Shown piece after piece: positions 8,792-16,684 of a DNA stretch of 64,000 nucleotides. This DNA is from Pseudoalteromonas sp. P1-25. GTDB taxonomy: Bacteria > Pseudomonadota > Gammaproteobacteria > Enterobacterales > Alteromonadaceae. The notes below the pieces were generated by a model. It saw only the letters and a list, made by a program, of their open reading frames with translations, ran no database searches and was not told the origin of the DNA. The position numbers and the translations under genes were made by a program. Location: the NCBI RefSeq assembly GCF_001401805.1, contig NZ_LKDW01000006.1, positions 62,001 through 126,000 of the forward strand, given 5' to 3'. Within the stretch, counting starts at the first letter, position 1. Each line of letters opens with the position of its first letter.

Positions 8792-10309
8792 ATGAAGCTT
8801 TCCCAATTAACTCGTTATGCCTTAGCGCTTACCATTATAATGATAAGTAATGCTGCATTAGCAGATAATCAACGAAAAATAGACATTGATAGCCATGTAG
8901 TCACCAAACATAAAGCAAAAATCAATGGTGAACGCTTTAGCTACACCGTTAAAACAGGGACCCAACCTGTGTGGAATGACGGGGGGGATGCTATTGCCAC
9001 GTTACAATACACCTATTACACACGAGATAAAGTCGATAACATCGCTGCTCGCCCTTTACTGATATCGTTTAATGGTGGGCCGGGTTCCGCATCGGTATGG
9101 ATGCACTTAGCGTACACTGGCCCACGCGTATTAAAAATTGATGACGAAGGCTACCCCGTTCAACCTTATGGCGTAAAAGATAACCCCTATTCAGTATTAG
9201 ATGTAGCAGATATTGTTTATGTTAACCCTGTAAATACAGGTTATTCACGTGTAATAGAAAACGCCAAAGGTGAGATGCTTTCAAAAGAGAAACAAAAAAA
9301 GCACTTTTTTGGTGTAAATGCCGATATCAAATACTTAGCTGAATGGCTAAATACCTTTGTAAACAGAAATGAGCGATGGCGCTCACCTAAGTTTTTAATA
9401 GGCGAAAGCTATGGCACGACTCGCGTATCAGGCCTTGCTTATGAGCTACAAAACAGTCAGTGGATGTACATTAATGGGGTGGTATTAGTATCGCCAACCG
9501 ATATTGGTATAAAACGAGACGGCCCTATAAAAGCGGCAAACCGCTTACCTTATTTTGCTGCAACGGCGTGGTATCACAAAACACTTAAAAAAGATTTACA
9601 AAAAAAAGAGCTCTATGAACTTTTACCCGAAGTTGAGCAGTTTACTATTAATGAGCTTATTCCAGCCCTCGTTAAAGGCGGCTTTATCGATGCTGATAAA
9701 AAGCGCCAAATAATAAAAAAAATGGCTGAATATGCAGGCCTTTCAGAACAGTTTGTAGCGCAAAACAACTTAGATATCCCCACTCAATTTTTTTGGAAAG
9801 AACTTTTACGTGAGCGCGGACAAACTGTTGGACGTTTAGACTCGCGCTATTTAGGTATTGATAAACGCGATGCTGGCGAATCACCGGATTACTGGGCTGA
9901 GCTCACCTCTTGGCTACATTCGTTTACGCCTGCAATAAATTACTACCTACGTGAGGAGCTTAATTACAAAACGGATGTTAAATACAATTTATTCGGCAAT
10001 GTTCACCCGTGGGATCGCAGTAAAAATAATACCGGCGAAAACTTACGTTTAGCGATGGCGCAAAACCCGTATTTAAACGTGATGATTCAAGCTGGCTACT
10101 ACGATGGCGCAACAAATTACTTTGATGCTAAATACACATTATGGCAGCTTGACCCAAGTGGAAAAATGAAAGACAGATTAAGCTTTAAAGGGTACCGCAG
10201 CGGCCATATGATGTACCTACGCCATGAAGATCTTAAGCTTTCTAATAACGATTTACGCGACTTCATTTTAAGTTCTTTACCCGCCAAAGGACAAGCCGCT
10301 AAATATTAG
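8792..10309 (+). CDS. Secreted S10-family serine carboxypeptidase-like protein
   Basis: Predicted exported peptidase of 505 residues with a signal peptide (about 1-25, ending ALA). The S10 signature appears as SFNGGPGSAS near residue 92. The catalytic triad can be placed at Ser206 in GESYGT, Asp438 in GYYDGAT and His472 in SGHMMY. Family members remove C-terminal residues from peptides at acid pH; in marine bacteria they are thought to serve nutrient scavenging, which is an inference here. The start is supported by an AAGGA ribosome site. Single gene, ending at a hairpin shared with the convergent kinase gene. Confidence 0.9.
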   Translation: MKLSQLTRYALALTIIMISNAALADNQRKIDIDSHVVTKHKAKINGERFSYTVKTGTQPVWNDGGDAIATLQYTYYTRDKVDNIAARPLLISFNGGPGSASVWMHLAYTGPRVLKIDDEGYPVQPYGVKDNPYSVLDVADIVYVNPVNTGYSRVIENAKGEMLSKEKQKKHFFGVNADIKYLAEWLNTFVNRNERWRSPKFLIGESYGTTRVSGLAYELQNSQWMYINGVVLVSPTDIGIKRDGPIKAANRLPYFAATAWYHKTLKKDLQKKELYELLPEVEQFTINELIPALVKGGFIDADKKRQIIKKMAEYAGLSEQFVAQNNLDIPTQFFWKELLRERGQTVGRLDSRYLGIDKRDAGESPDYWAELTSWLHSFTPAINYYLREELNYKTDVKYNLFGNVHPWDRSKNNTGENLRLAMAQNPYLNVMIQAGYYDGATNYFDAKYTLWQLDPSGKMKDRLSFKGYRSGHMMYLRHEDLKLSNNDLRDFILSSLPAKGQAAKY

Positions 10310-10331
10310 TTATAAGCTAATAACCTTTATT

Positions 10332-10360
10332 ACATGAGGCATTAAGAAAGTGCCTCATGT
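10332..10360. terminator. Hairpin between convergent genes
   Basis: A perfect 10-bp stem ACATGAGGCA / TGCCTCATGT with a nine-base loop. It lies between the peptidase gene and the hybrid kinase gene and includes the kinase stop codon. U-tracts are weak on both sides, so this is a probable bidirectional terminator of moderate strength. Confidence 0.55.
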
Positions 10361-12588
10361 TTATTACAATAAACTTTTAACTGTGTAACCACTTCATTAA
10401 ACCCCGTCTGTAGGGCAAATAATAACGCTTCATCGACCTTATTTTGCGCCGCTAAACTTTCTATCTGTTGGCAAATATCACTTAACTTTAACGCTGCGAC
10501 CGATTTAGCAGATGACTTTAAACCATGCGCTTGAAAAGACAAATCGGCGTAATTTAAGCTATGCGTATACGCTTCAATTAATTTAACTTGTTCATAAGCG
10601 GTCTGTAAAAACGCCTGAAAAACTAAACAATGCACCTGTGCATCATGTCCTAACATCGAAAACAATAAAGGCATATCTAATTGGCTATACATAGAGCTTG
10701 CTTGCTCTGTGGTTGGTAGCGGCTGTGTATGCGCAGCAACAATGCCTTGCGAGTGCTTCATTAGCAGCTCTTTTAAGCTTTCAAGCTCTATCGGTTTAGT
10801 TAAAAAGCCATTCATTCCTGCGCTATAACAATCCTGTATATTTTTTTCCATAATATTGGCCGTAACAGCAATAATTATTAGCTCATTGAACTGTGTGTTT
10901 TTGCGTATTTTTTTTGCCAGCTCAAGCCCGTTTAACAGCGGCATTTGAATATCGGTAAGTAGCATATCAAAGCACTTATCTTGCAACATTTGCCACGCCT
11001 GCTCACCATTATTTGCAAACGTTGAGTCAACGCCAAGCATAGTCAATTGCTGCTTTAAGACCTGCTGATTGGTAAGCTGATCCTCTGCCACCAGCACATT
11101 TAATACGGGGAGTTTACCTGTAGCGGAGGTGGCGGGAGAACGGCTGGAATGATTGAGTGGTTCGTCAACTTTTGTAGTCGTTAACGTGCTTTCTTTAAAG
11201 CTATTAAAACTAATGGTAAAACACGCGCCTTTATTAATTTTGCTATGTACTTGTAGCTGCCCCTGCATACGCTCTACAAGCTCTTTAGTAATCACCAAAC
11301 CAATGCCCGTACCATGTGTTTTACTGCTCTCTGCCCCTAGCCTATCAAAGGGTTTGAAAAGCCTTAAAATATCATCCTCTGAAAAACCACAACCTGTATC
11401 TTCAATATCAATTTTACAGCGGCTAGAATCAACAGTTTTACAGCGTATATCTATTTTACCGCGCACTTTATTGTATTTTATTGCGTTGGAGAGCAAGTTT
11501 AGCAGCACCTGTTTAAATCGACGCTTATCAACATATAAATAAACGCCATTAAGGGATTCAATATGATGGGTGTTAATAGTCACAAGTTCTACTCTGGCAA
11601 GTTCGCTCACCATTTCAATACTGTGCTGTAGCATGTCTTTAACAGGAGCATATTCAAAATTAAACTGCATATTCCCCGATTCAATAGACGTTAAGTCCAA
11701 CACGTCGTTTATTAATAAAAGTAAATGCTCCCCAGCTTGATAAATACTTTGCGCATTGTCTTTGTGTACGTTGGTTGCTTTACTGTCATATTGATATAGC
11801 TGCGCTAACCCTAAAATGGCGTTTAAAGGCGTCCTAAGTTCATGACTCATACTTGCCATAAAGTCAGATTTAGCCTTACTAGCCGACTCAGCTTGAATTC
11901 TTAATGCATTTACTTTTTGGTGATTATTCGCCACCTCATTGGCCATTTTGTTAAAAGCATTTATAACGCTGCCAATTTCATTTTGCTGCTGTACATGAAT
12001 GTGACAATCAAAATTTCCCTTCGCCAGTTTAGAAAAAGCGTCCTCCAGTGCTCGTAAAGGGCTAGTAATTCTATAATCGACTAACCAAGCTAAGCCTATA
12101 AAAAACACCACAAGTATAAAAAACTGAATATAAATTAACGTGTAATGTAGCTTTGCCGCTTCACTTATTGCGTTTTCAAAATTAACGATGAGTGTAATTT
12201 CAGCCAAAGGCTTATCTAAAAAGATAATACGCTCACTTAAGGTAACATTTCCTTTTTGATCTAGCGGTTGCCACTCATCTAAAGGGTATAATTGATTGCC
12301 TGTAGCCGAGTCTACTACCCTAATAGCTTTCCAATTAGGGTTTGTATTAAGTTGTGCGTCTATTTGCTCATACAGCTGAGCGTATTGACGGGTCAATAAA
12401 GGCGTTTTGATTGAAGTCGATAATTGCTGTAAAGAGCGCTGAGTTGCGCTAGAAAGGCCATCGTTTACCCACTTAGCTTGTTCTGGCAAAGCGTAAAATA
12501 TAAATAAGCAAACCAATAACAAGCCAAATGCCATAACGGCTATAAAGCTTTGACATCGTAAGCTACGCCACCAGTTAATTTTCAACAT
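10342..12588 (-). CDS. Hybrid sensor histidine kinase (HAMP-HisKA-HATPase-REC-HPt)
   Basis: Membrane sensor kinase with a full internal phosphorelay, 748 residues. Two membrane segments (about 14-34 and 150-171) bracket a periplasmic sensor loop of about 115 residues, followed by HAMP (about 172-225). The HisKA H-box has phosphorylated His249 in SHELRTPLN. The ATPase has NLLSNAIKYN, DTGCGF and GTGIGL (426-431). The receiver has Asp546 in LLTDIQMP and Lys598. The C-terminal HPt domain has His688 in AHGLKSSAK. The gene overlaps the 3' end of the PhnD-like gene by 14 bp, so the two are translationally coupled and the binding protein is probably the sensor's periplasmic partner. No separate response regulator is adjacent. 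Confidence 0.93.
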   Translation of the reverse strand: MLKINWWRSLRCQSFIAVMAFGLLLVCLFIFYALPEQAKWVNDGLSSATQRSLQQLSTSIKTPLLTRQYAQLYEQIDAQLNTNPNWKAIRVVDSATGNQLYPLDEWQPLDQKGNVTLSERIIFLDKPLAEITLIVNFENAISEAAKLHYTLIYIQFFILVVFFIGLAWLVDYRITSPLRALEDAFSKLAKGNFDCHIHVQQQNEIGSVINAFNKMANEVANNHQKVNALRIQAESASKAKSDFMASMSHELRTPLNAILGLAQLYQYDSKATNVHKDNAQSIYQAGEHLLLLINDVLDLTSIESGNMQFNFEYAPVKDMLQHSIEMVSELARVELVTINTHHIESLNGVYLYVDKRRFKQVLLNLLSNAIKYNKVRGKIDIRCKTVDSSRCKIDIEDTGCGFSEDDILRLFKPFDRLGAESSKTHGTGIGLVITKELVERMQGQLQVHSKINKGACFTISFNSFKESTLTTTKVDEPLNHSSRSPATSATGKLPVLNVLVAEDQLTNQQVLKQQLTMLGVDSTFANNGEQAWQMLQDKCFDMLLTDIQMPLLNGLELAKKIRKNTQFNELIIIAVTANIMEKNIQDCYSAGMNGFLTKPIELESLKELLMKHSQGIVAAHTQPLPTTEQASSMYSQLDMPLLFSMLGHDAQVHCLVFQAFLQTAYEQVKLIEAYTHSLNYADLSFQAHGLKSSAKSVAALKLSDICQQIESLAAQNKVDEALLFALQTGFNEVVTQLKVYCNKHEALS

Positions 12589-13384
12589 AAAACGAGCGTA
12601 AGCCCCATTGCGTTAATTGTTTATAATCGTCAATGCTTGCCTTACTTGGGTTAATTATTGGGATCCCCGCTAATAAGTGTTTTTGATTAGGGTTACTGCC
12701 TATTTCTATAATAGCTTGTTGAACTTGCGCTTGTACTTGAGGGCTTACATTAGGGTGAGCCACTATGGGGTGGCGATTAACCTTGCGCGTTTTGTAAATA
12801 ACTTTTAGTTTTTTTTGTAGATTTTGAGGCTGCTGCATTAATGTGCCCATCACCCCACCGCCTGCAGGTGTTGCATTAAGGGCCACATTTAAATAAACAG
12901 ATGAGTGGGTTTGTACATACACAGGTTTTATTGTTAAACCATACAACAAAGCAAGCTCAGCACGCATCAATAAAGAAGCGCCCAATGCATTAGGTGCAGG
13001 AAAAGCAATTTCAGCGCCTTCAAGCTGCTTAACGGATTCAATATTACTGTTTTTATTGACTACTAATACCCCTTGCAAATGCCGCGCAGCATCTTTCACT
13101 ATAGGTAAATAACCTTGCTTGTCGAAGGCAATAACACTGTGCCATGGGTTCATATAAGCAAAATCGTAATCGCCTTGTGCAAAACCTTGCTCAAAAACCG
13201 GAATTGATTCCACTGTCACAAGCTTTAACTGCACGCCCGTTTTTTCGGTTACTTTATTAAGAAAAGGCTGCCATATTGCAGTCAATTTTTGAGGCTCATA
13301 TTGCGGAACTACACCAAAAGTGAAGGTTTGAGCATAGACCCCCATACTATTGAATAAAAAAAGCAAAACAACACTACACTTCAT
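12575..13384 (-). CDS. PhnD-like periplasmic binding protein
   Basis: Exported solute-binding protein of 269 residues with signal peptide 1-18 (ending VYA). It has the fold signature of the phosphate/phosphite/phosphonate binding group: FGVVPQYEPQKL near the start of the mature protein, FAYMNPWHSVIA around residue 75 and LQGVLVVNKNS around 103. No ABC permease or ATPase genes are nearby. Instead it overlaps a hybrid histidine kinase by 14 bp. I infer a sensing role, with the bound ligand presented to the kinase's periplasmic domain, in the manner of TorT with TorS. The ligand is unknown. Confidence 0.85.
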   Translation of the reverse strand: MKCSVVLLFLFNSMGVYAQTFTFGVVPQYEPQKLTAIWQPFLNKVTEKTGVQLKLVTVESIPVFEQGFAQGDYDFAYMNPWHSVIAFDKQGYLPIVKDAARHLQGVLVVNKNSNIESVKQLEGAEIAFPAPNALGASLLMRAELALLYGLTIKPVYVQTHSSVYLNVALNATPAGGGVMGTLMQQPQNLQKKLKVIYKTRKVNRHPIVAHPNVSPQVQAQVQQAIIEIGSNPNQKHLLAGIPIINPSKASIDDYKQLTQWGLRSFYVEN

Positions 13385-13514
13385 ATTAGTCTTACCGTTG
13401 TAGGTTTATGACTATAAGCATAGTTAACGAGTGCCTAACACACCATTTTTATTACGTAGAAATTAGGAGGTTATTTAATTAAGGGAGTTTAAAAAAGTAA
13501 CAAAAAAGGTTAAC

Positions 13515-13540
13515 GCAGGTGTTAATACTGCAACACCTGC
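13515..13540 (-). terminator. Probable terminator of ygiF
   Basis: A nine-base-pair stem GCAGGTGTT / AACACCTGC with an eight-base loop lies just after the ygiF stop. On the minus strand a T6 run follows after about eight bases, so the U-tract is displaced and the call is moderate. Confidence 0.55.
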
Positions 13541-13549
13541 TACAAGGTA

Positions 13550-15070
13550 TTATTGCCAATAAGGCTCTATATCAAAAGAGGCTAAACGGCTTTGCTCCAT
13601 AGCACTGACTAAGTAATCCGACTTCTGATCTAGCCACTGTTGAATTTTAGCCAATTGCTCATCTTCTTGCCCGCCGCAAAGCTGTTTTAAATATTCCAGC
13701 GTGCTGAGCTCATACATACCATGAGAAATATCTAACCACGGTAGCCTAAATTCTAAACGCGCTTCTTTGTCAAACAGTGCGCCTAAGCAATTACCGCTTA
13801 ATAAACTGTTTTCTAATTGCGGGCGTAAACTTAAATAGTCTTTTACCGTAAGCGTTTGCTCCTTAGGGAGTAACTTATCTAAATTTTGCCAATCTTTATT
13901 GAATAAGCGTTTAGCAATTTTAGCCACAGGCAGCTCTGCTGCCTTAAGCTCGGTTTGACCCCAAAATTTACGCCATTGCTTGTCTACTAACCAAGTAGTA
14001 AGCAACAGCAGTAACCGATTGTAACGCGCACTTTGAAACAAAGCATTAATATCATCAATACTCGGTTGAAGCTCTTTTAAATCGTTAATAACTTGCGCTA
14101 ATGCTGGCGCTGCATTTATCTTTTTATAAAATGCGTGGCGCTTAGATGTATACGTTTTTAACTGAATAGCATTTTCAACCCAGGCTAATTCACTTAACAA
14201 CCACTTGAGCTCTGTTCTTAACTGTTCAGTACTCTCTTTACTTACAATATCGTCGAACAACCAAAAATTGTGTCTAATTAAACTAATGCCGTCAGTCACG
14301 CGTTTGAGGGTTTTTAAACTGGGCTTGTCAAAGTAACACTGCTCATGCTTTTGCACAAAGCGAATACCAAAGTTCATGGCTTCAATCAGTGCTTGCTCTT
14401 GGGTTGCTTGTTTTTTTAATTTTACAAACCCTATCGACTTACTCGGCTTAAGCGGTGTTTCATCGGCTAGACGATAGCCTCTAGCTGCTTTTGAATAAAG
14501 ACCTAAGCGGATACAATTTTGACTAACAAGTTTATCTGCCAAAGCAAATAGCTCGTCTCTATTACCCTCAACAAGCTCTATTTCAAGCTCGCTAATAATA
14601 TCAACCTTACCCGATGCAGCTATTTCGCCCTTATCGAGCACGACTTCGATTTTTGCACCGTTGGGGGTTTCTATTAACCATGTACGACGAATAAAGTTAG
14701 TACTAAAAATAGGATATAAATTATCGCTAATAGCATTAACTTGCATACCATGAGGCCAAATAGCATTATTAAAAGCTAATAAATCAGGGCGACTTGATTC
14801 AATCGGCAAGTTATATTCAGGGCGTTGGTGAAGTCCGCCCACAACTTCGCCAGCAAGTTTAATGGTTTGTTCGCATTTACCGTCGGCACAGCGCGTTCTA
14901 AAACCTATATCCAGGGCTCTTAGCTCTCTACTTGGAGTATCGTAATAGGCATTTTGCAAACTACGTGAAGGTTTATTAATAACCGTTTTAGCAAATTGTG
15001 TGATTAGCGAGGGGATCAGTGGAACAACGGCATCTGATACCAAAAACTTCAGTTCTATCTCAGTATCCAT
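13550..15070 (-). CDS. ygiF: CYTH-CHAD inorganic triphosphatase (YgiF-like)
   Basis: 506 residues with an N-terminal CYTH domain (about 1-205) and a C-terminal CHAD domain (about 215-490). The CYTH hallmark ExExK is present as Glu4, Glu6 and Lys8 in EIELKF, with further acidic and basic tunnel residues such as those in ELEIELVEG. E. coli YgiF hydrolyses inorganic tripolyphosphate with metal ions. CHAD domains are His-rich helical bundles linked to polyphosphate binding. The gene is divergent from the ygiM homologue, a pairing also known in enteric bacteria. Confidence 0.9.
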   Translation of the reverse strand: MDTEIELKFLVSDAVVPLIPSLITQFAKTVINKPSRSLQNAYYDTPSRELRALDIGFRTRCADGKCEQTIKLAGEVVGGLHQRPEYNLPIESSRPDLLAFNNAIWPHGMQVNAISDNLYPIFSTNFIRRTWLIETPNGAKIEVVLDKGEIAASGKVDIISELEIELVEGNRDELFALADKLVSQNCIRLGLYSKAARGYRLADETPLKPSKSIGFVKLKKQATQEQALIEAMNFGIRFVQKHEQCYFDKPSLKTLKRVTDGISLIRHNFWLFDDIVSKESTEQLRTELKWLLSELAWVENAIQLKTYTSKRHAFYKKINAAPALAQVINDLKELQPSIDDINALFQSARYNRLLLLLTTWLVDKQWRKFWGQTELKAAELPVAKIAKRLFNKDWQNLDKLLPKEQTLTVKDYLSLRPQLENSLLSGNCLGALFDKEARLEFRLPWLDISHGMYELSTLEYLKQLCGGQEDEQLAKIQQWLDQKSDYLVSAMEQSRLASFDIEPYWQ

Positions 15071-15285
15071 TAGGGTTGAGGATTACCTTTAAAATAAATA
15101 AGTGCTCAAAATAAACAAAGCCACCTCATTTTGCAAATTTTTTAACCTTTTTGACTGAGCTATGCCATTATCGGGTTACAATATCAACCTTGCTATTAAC
15201 GCGTTTAATCCATACTATCTCACTACTTATGTGAAAATCTTACTCACAACCACAACGGACACGGATAGACTAACAAGGTAGATAA

Positions 15286-15891
15286 ATGCTAAAACACTGT
15301 TTACTAGGGCTACTTTTAACAGCCACCTCGTTTATAAGCCAAGCTCAAGAAGCTCAAACAGCCAACTCATCAGATGCAAACACAGCTTATATAATCGACA
15401 ATCTATATACCTTTATGCGCTCTGGTGCAGGTAAAAACTACCGCTTACTTGGCTCTGTAGATGCGGGCACTAAATTATCCGTGCTATCAAAAGAAGAAAA
15501 CGGCTTTATAAAAATCAAAGACGATAAAGACCGTGAAGGTTGGGTTGAATCTAAATTTATATCGAAAACTCCGGGTCTTCACCAGCAGTATCAAACGCTC
15601 AGTAGTGAAATGAGCAGTGTTCAAAATAAATTGCGCCAAGCACAAGTTGAGCTCCCGCAGTTACAAAAGCACAATCAAAGCTTAACCAATCAAAACAAAC
15701 TACTTAACCAACAAATTACTGAGCTGCAAACAACGCTTGAGCAAGAACGTGCGCAAAAACAAGCAGCCACAGCAAAAGAAAAACGTCAGCTATTAACTTA
15801 TGGCGGCGCTATTGCCTTTATAGGTTTATTTTTAGGTATTATTCTTACCGTTGTACTTTCACGCCGTAAGCGCTACGAAGGGTGGGCATAA
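15286..15891 (+). CDS. ygiM: SH3-domain membrane protein, YgiM family
   Basis: 201 residues: signal peptide (about 1-20), bacterial SH3 domain (about 30-95, with YTFMRSGAGKNYRLLG and GWVESKFIS), a coiled coil rich in Gln, Leu and Glu (about 100-165), and one C-terminal membrane segment (about 172-191) with a short basic tail. This matches the TIGR04211-type SH3 proteins represented by E. coli YgiM. The role is not established; an envelope or peptidoglycan-associated function is an inference from the SH3 domain. A GGTAGATAA ribosome site lies just before the ATG. Confidence 0.88.
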   Translation: MLKHCLLGLLLTATSFISQAQEAQTANSSDANTAYIIDNLYTFMRSGAGKNYRLLGSVDAGTKLSVLSKEENGFIKIKDDKDREGWVESKFISKTPGLHQQYQTLSSEMSSVQNKLRQAQVELPQLQKHNQSLTNQNKLLNQQITELQTTLEQERAQKQAATAKEKRQLLTYGGAIAFIGLFLGIILTVVLSRRKRYEGWA

Positions 15892-15931
15892 TTAACCTAC
15901 ACTTTTATTAGCTTATTTTGAGCTAACCACT

Positions 15932-15959
15932 AAAAAAAGCACCCTTAGGTGCTTTTTTA
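15932..15959. terminator. Bidirectional terminator between ygiM and the Lrp-type gene
   Basis: An 11-bp stem AAAAAAGCACC / GGTGCTTTTTT with a CTTA loop lies between two convergent genes. A-run and T-run flanks make it effective on both strands. Confidence 0.9.
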
Positions 15960-15995
15960 ATGTGTGTGTAAGCTATTGCAATAAGCATATGGATT

Positions 15996-16478
15996 TTAAA
16001 TATCCAAACGTAAACCAGGGTCTTGCTTGATTTTTTCTATGACCATATAAGTATGGTGAGTCCCTACCCCCGGAATGTCGACCAAATCTCCTAGCACTTG
16101 TCGGTACTCATCCATATCTGAGACCCTAATTTTTAGCAGGTAATCGTACCCGCCCGCTACCATATCGCACTCGACAACTTGCTCAATTTTAAGTATGTGC
16201 TCTTTAAACACTTTAAATACAGCCGTGTTAGATGCCACCAGCGATACTTGCACATGCGCCACTAAGCTCTGGTTCAGCTTTTGTTCGCTAAGCTTTGCAA
16301 AATACCCTTCTATATAGCCTTCTTGCTCTAACCGCTTAACACGGTCAAGGCATGGACTAGGACTTAAATTAACCTGTTTTGCTAGGTTAACATTAGAAAT
16401 TCTGCCGTTCTTTTGAAGAACGTCTAATATTGCTAAATCGATACGATCAAGCAGGCGTAATCTATTTGGACTTGTCAT
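15996..16478 (-). CDS. Lrp/AsnC-family regulator, probable regulator of putA
   Basis: 160 residues with an N-terminal helix-turn-helix (about 12-60, including NGRISNVNLAKQVNLSPSPCLDRVKRLE) and a C-terminal RAM ligand/oligomerisation domain (about 72-150). Length and sequence resemble Lrp-like proteins that respond to amino acids. It is divergent from putA, and the neighbouring PutA lacks the ribbon-helix-helix repressor domain. I therefore infer that this protein controls proline catabolism, as PutR does in other proteobacteria. An Lrp-consensus dyad lies in the shared intergenic region. Confidence 0.9.
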   Translation of the reverse strand: MTSPNRLRLLDRIDLAILDVLQKNGRISNVNLAKQVNLSPSPCLDRVKRLEQEGYIEGYFAKLSEQKLNQSLVAHVQVSLVASNTAVFKVFKEHILKIEQVVECDMVAGGYDYLLKIRVSDMDEYRQVLGDLVDIPGVGTHHTYMVIEKIKQDPGLRLDI

Positions 16479-16543
16479 ACAGAATTTTATACGGATAAGT
16501 TGAAAATATGCCCTGTAAATTATCGTAAATCGCGAAATTTAAC

Positions 16544-16558
16544 CAGCATATTCTGCTG
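16544..16558. promoter_or_regulatory. Lrp-type operator in the putA divergent promoter region
   Basis: The 15-mer CAGCATATTCTGCTG is a perfect 5-bp dyad and matches the E. coli Lrp consensus YAGHAWATTWTDCTR at 14 of 15 positions. It is flanked by a direct repeat GAAATTTAA on both sides. It sits 66 bp from the regulator start and about 126 bp from the putA start. Confidence 0.7.
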
Positions 16559-16684
16559 AAATTTAATTAGAATGCACGCATTACATCACTGGTAATTTAT
16601 TAGTAGCAAGTTTGCTTTAGCCTAGCGGCACAAGCGCATAATTTTGTTCTACTGTTTACATATTAACATTCCTGAGGGTTGCTT

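Noticed and set aside
11153..11542. Plus-strand open frame of 129 codons opposite the hybrid kinase
   Set aside because: It lies antisense to the conserved ATPase domain and has no recognisable motif or ribosome site.
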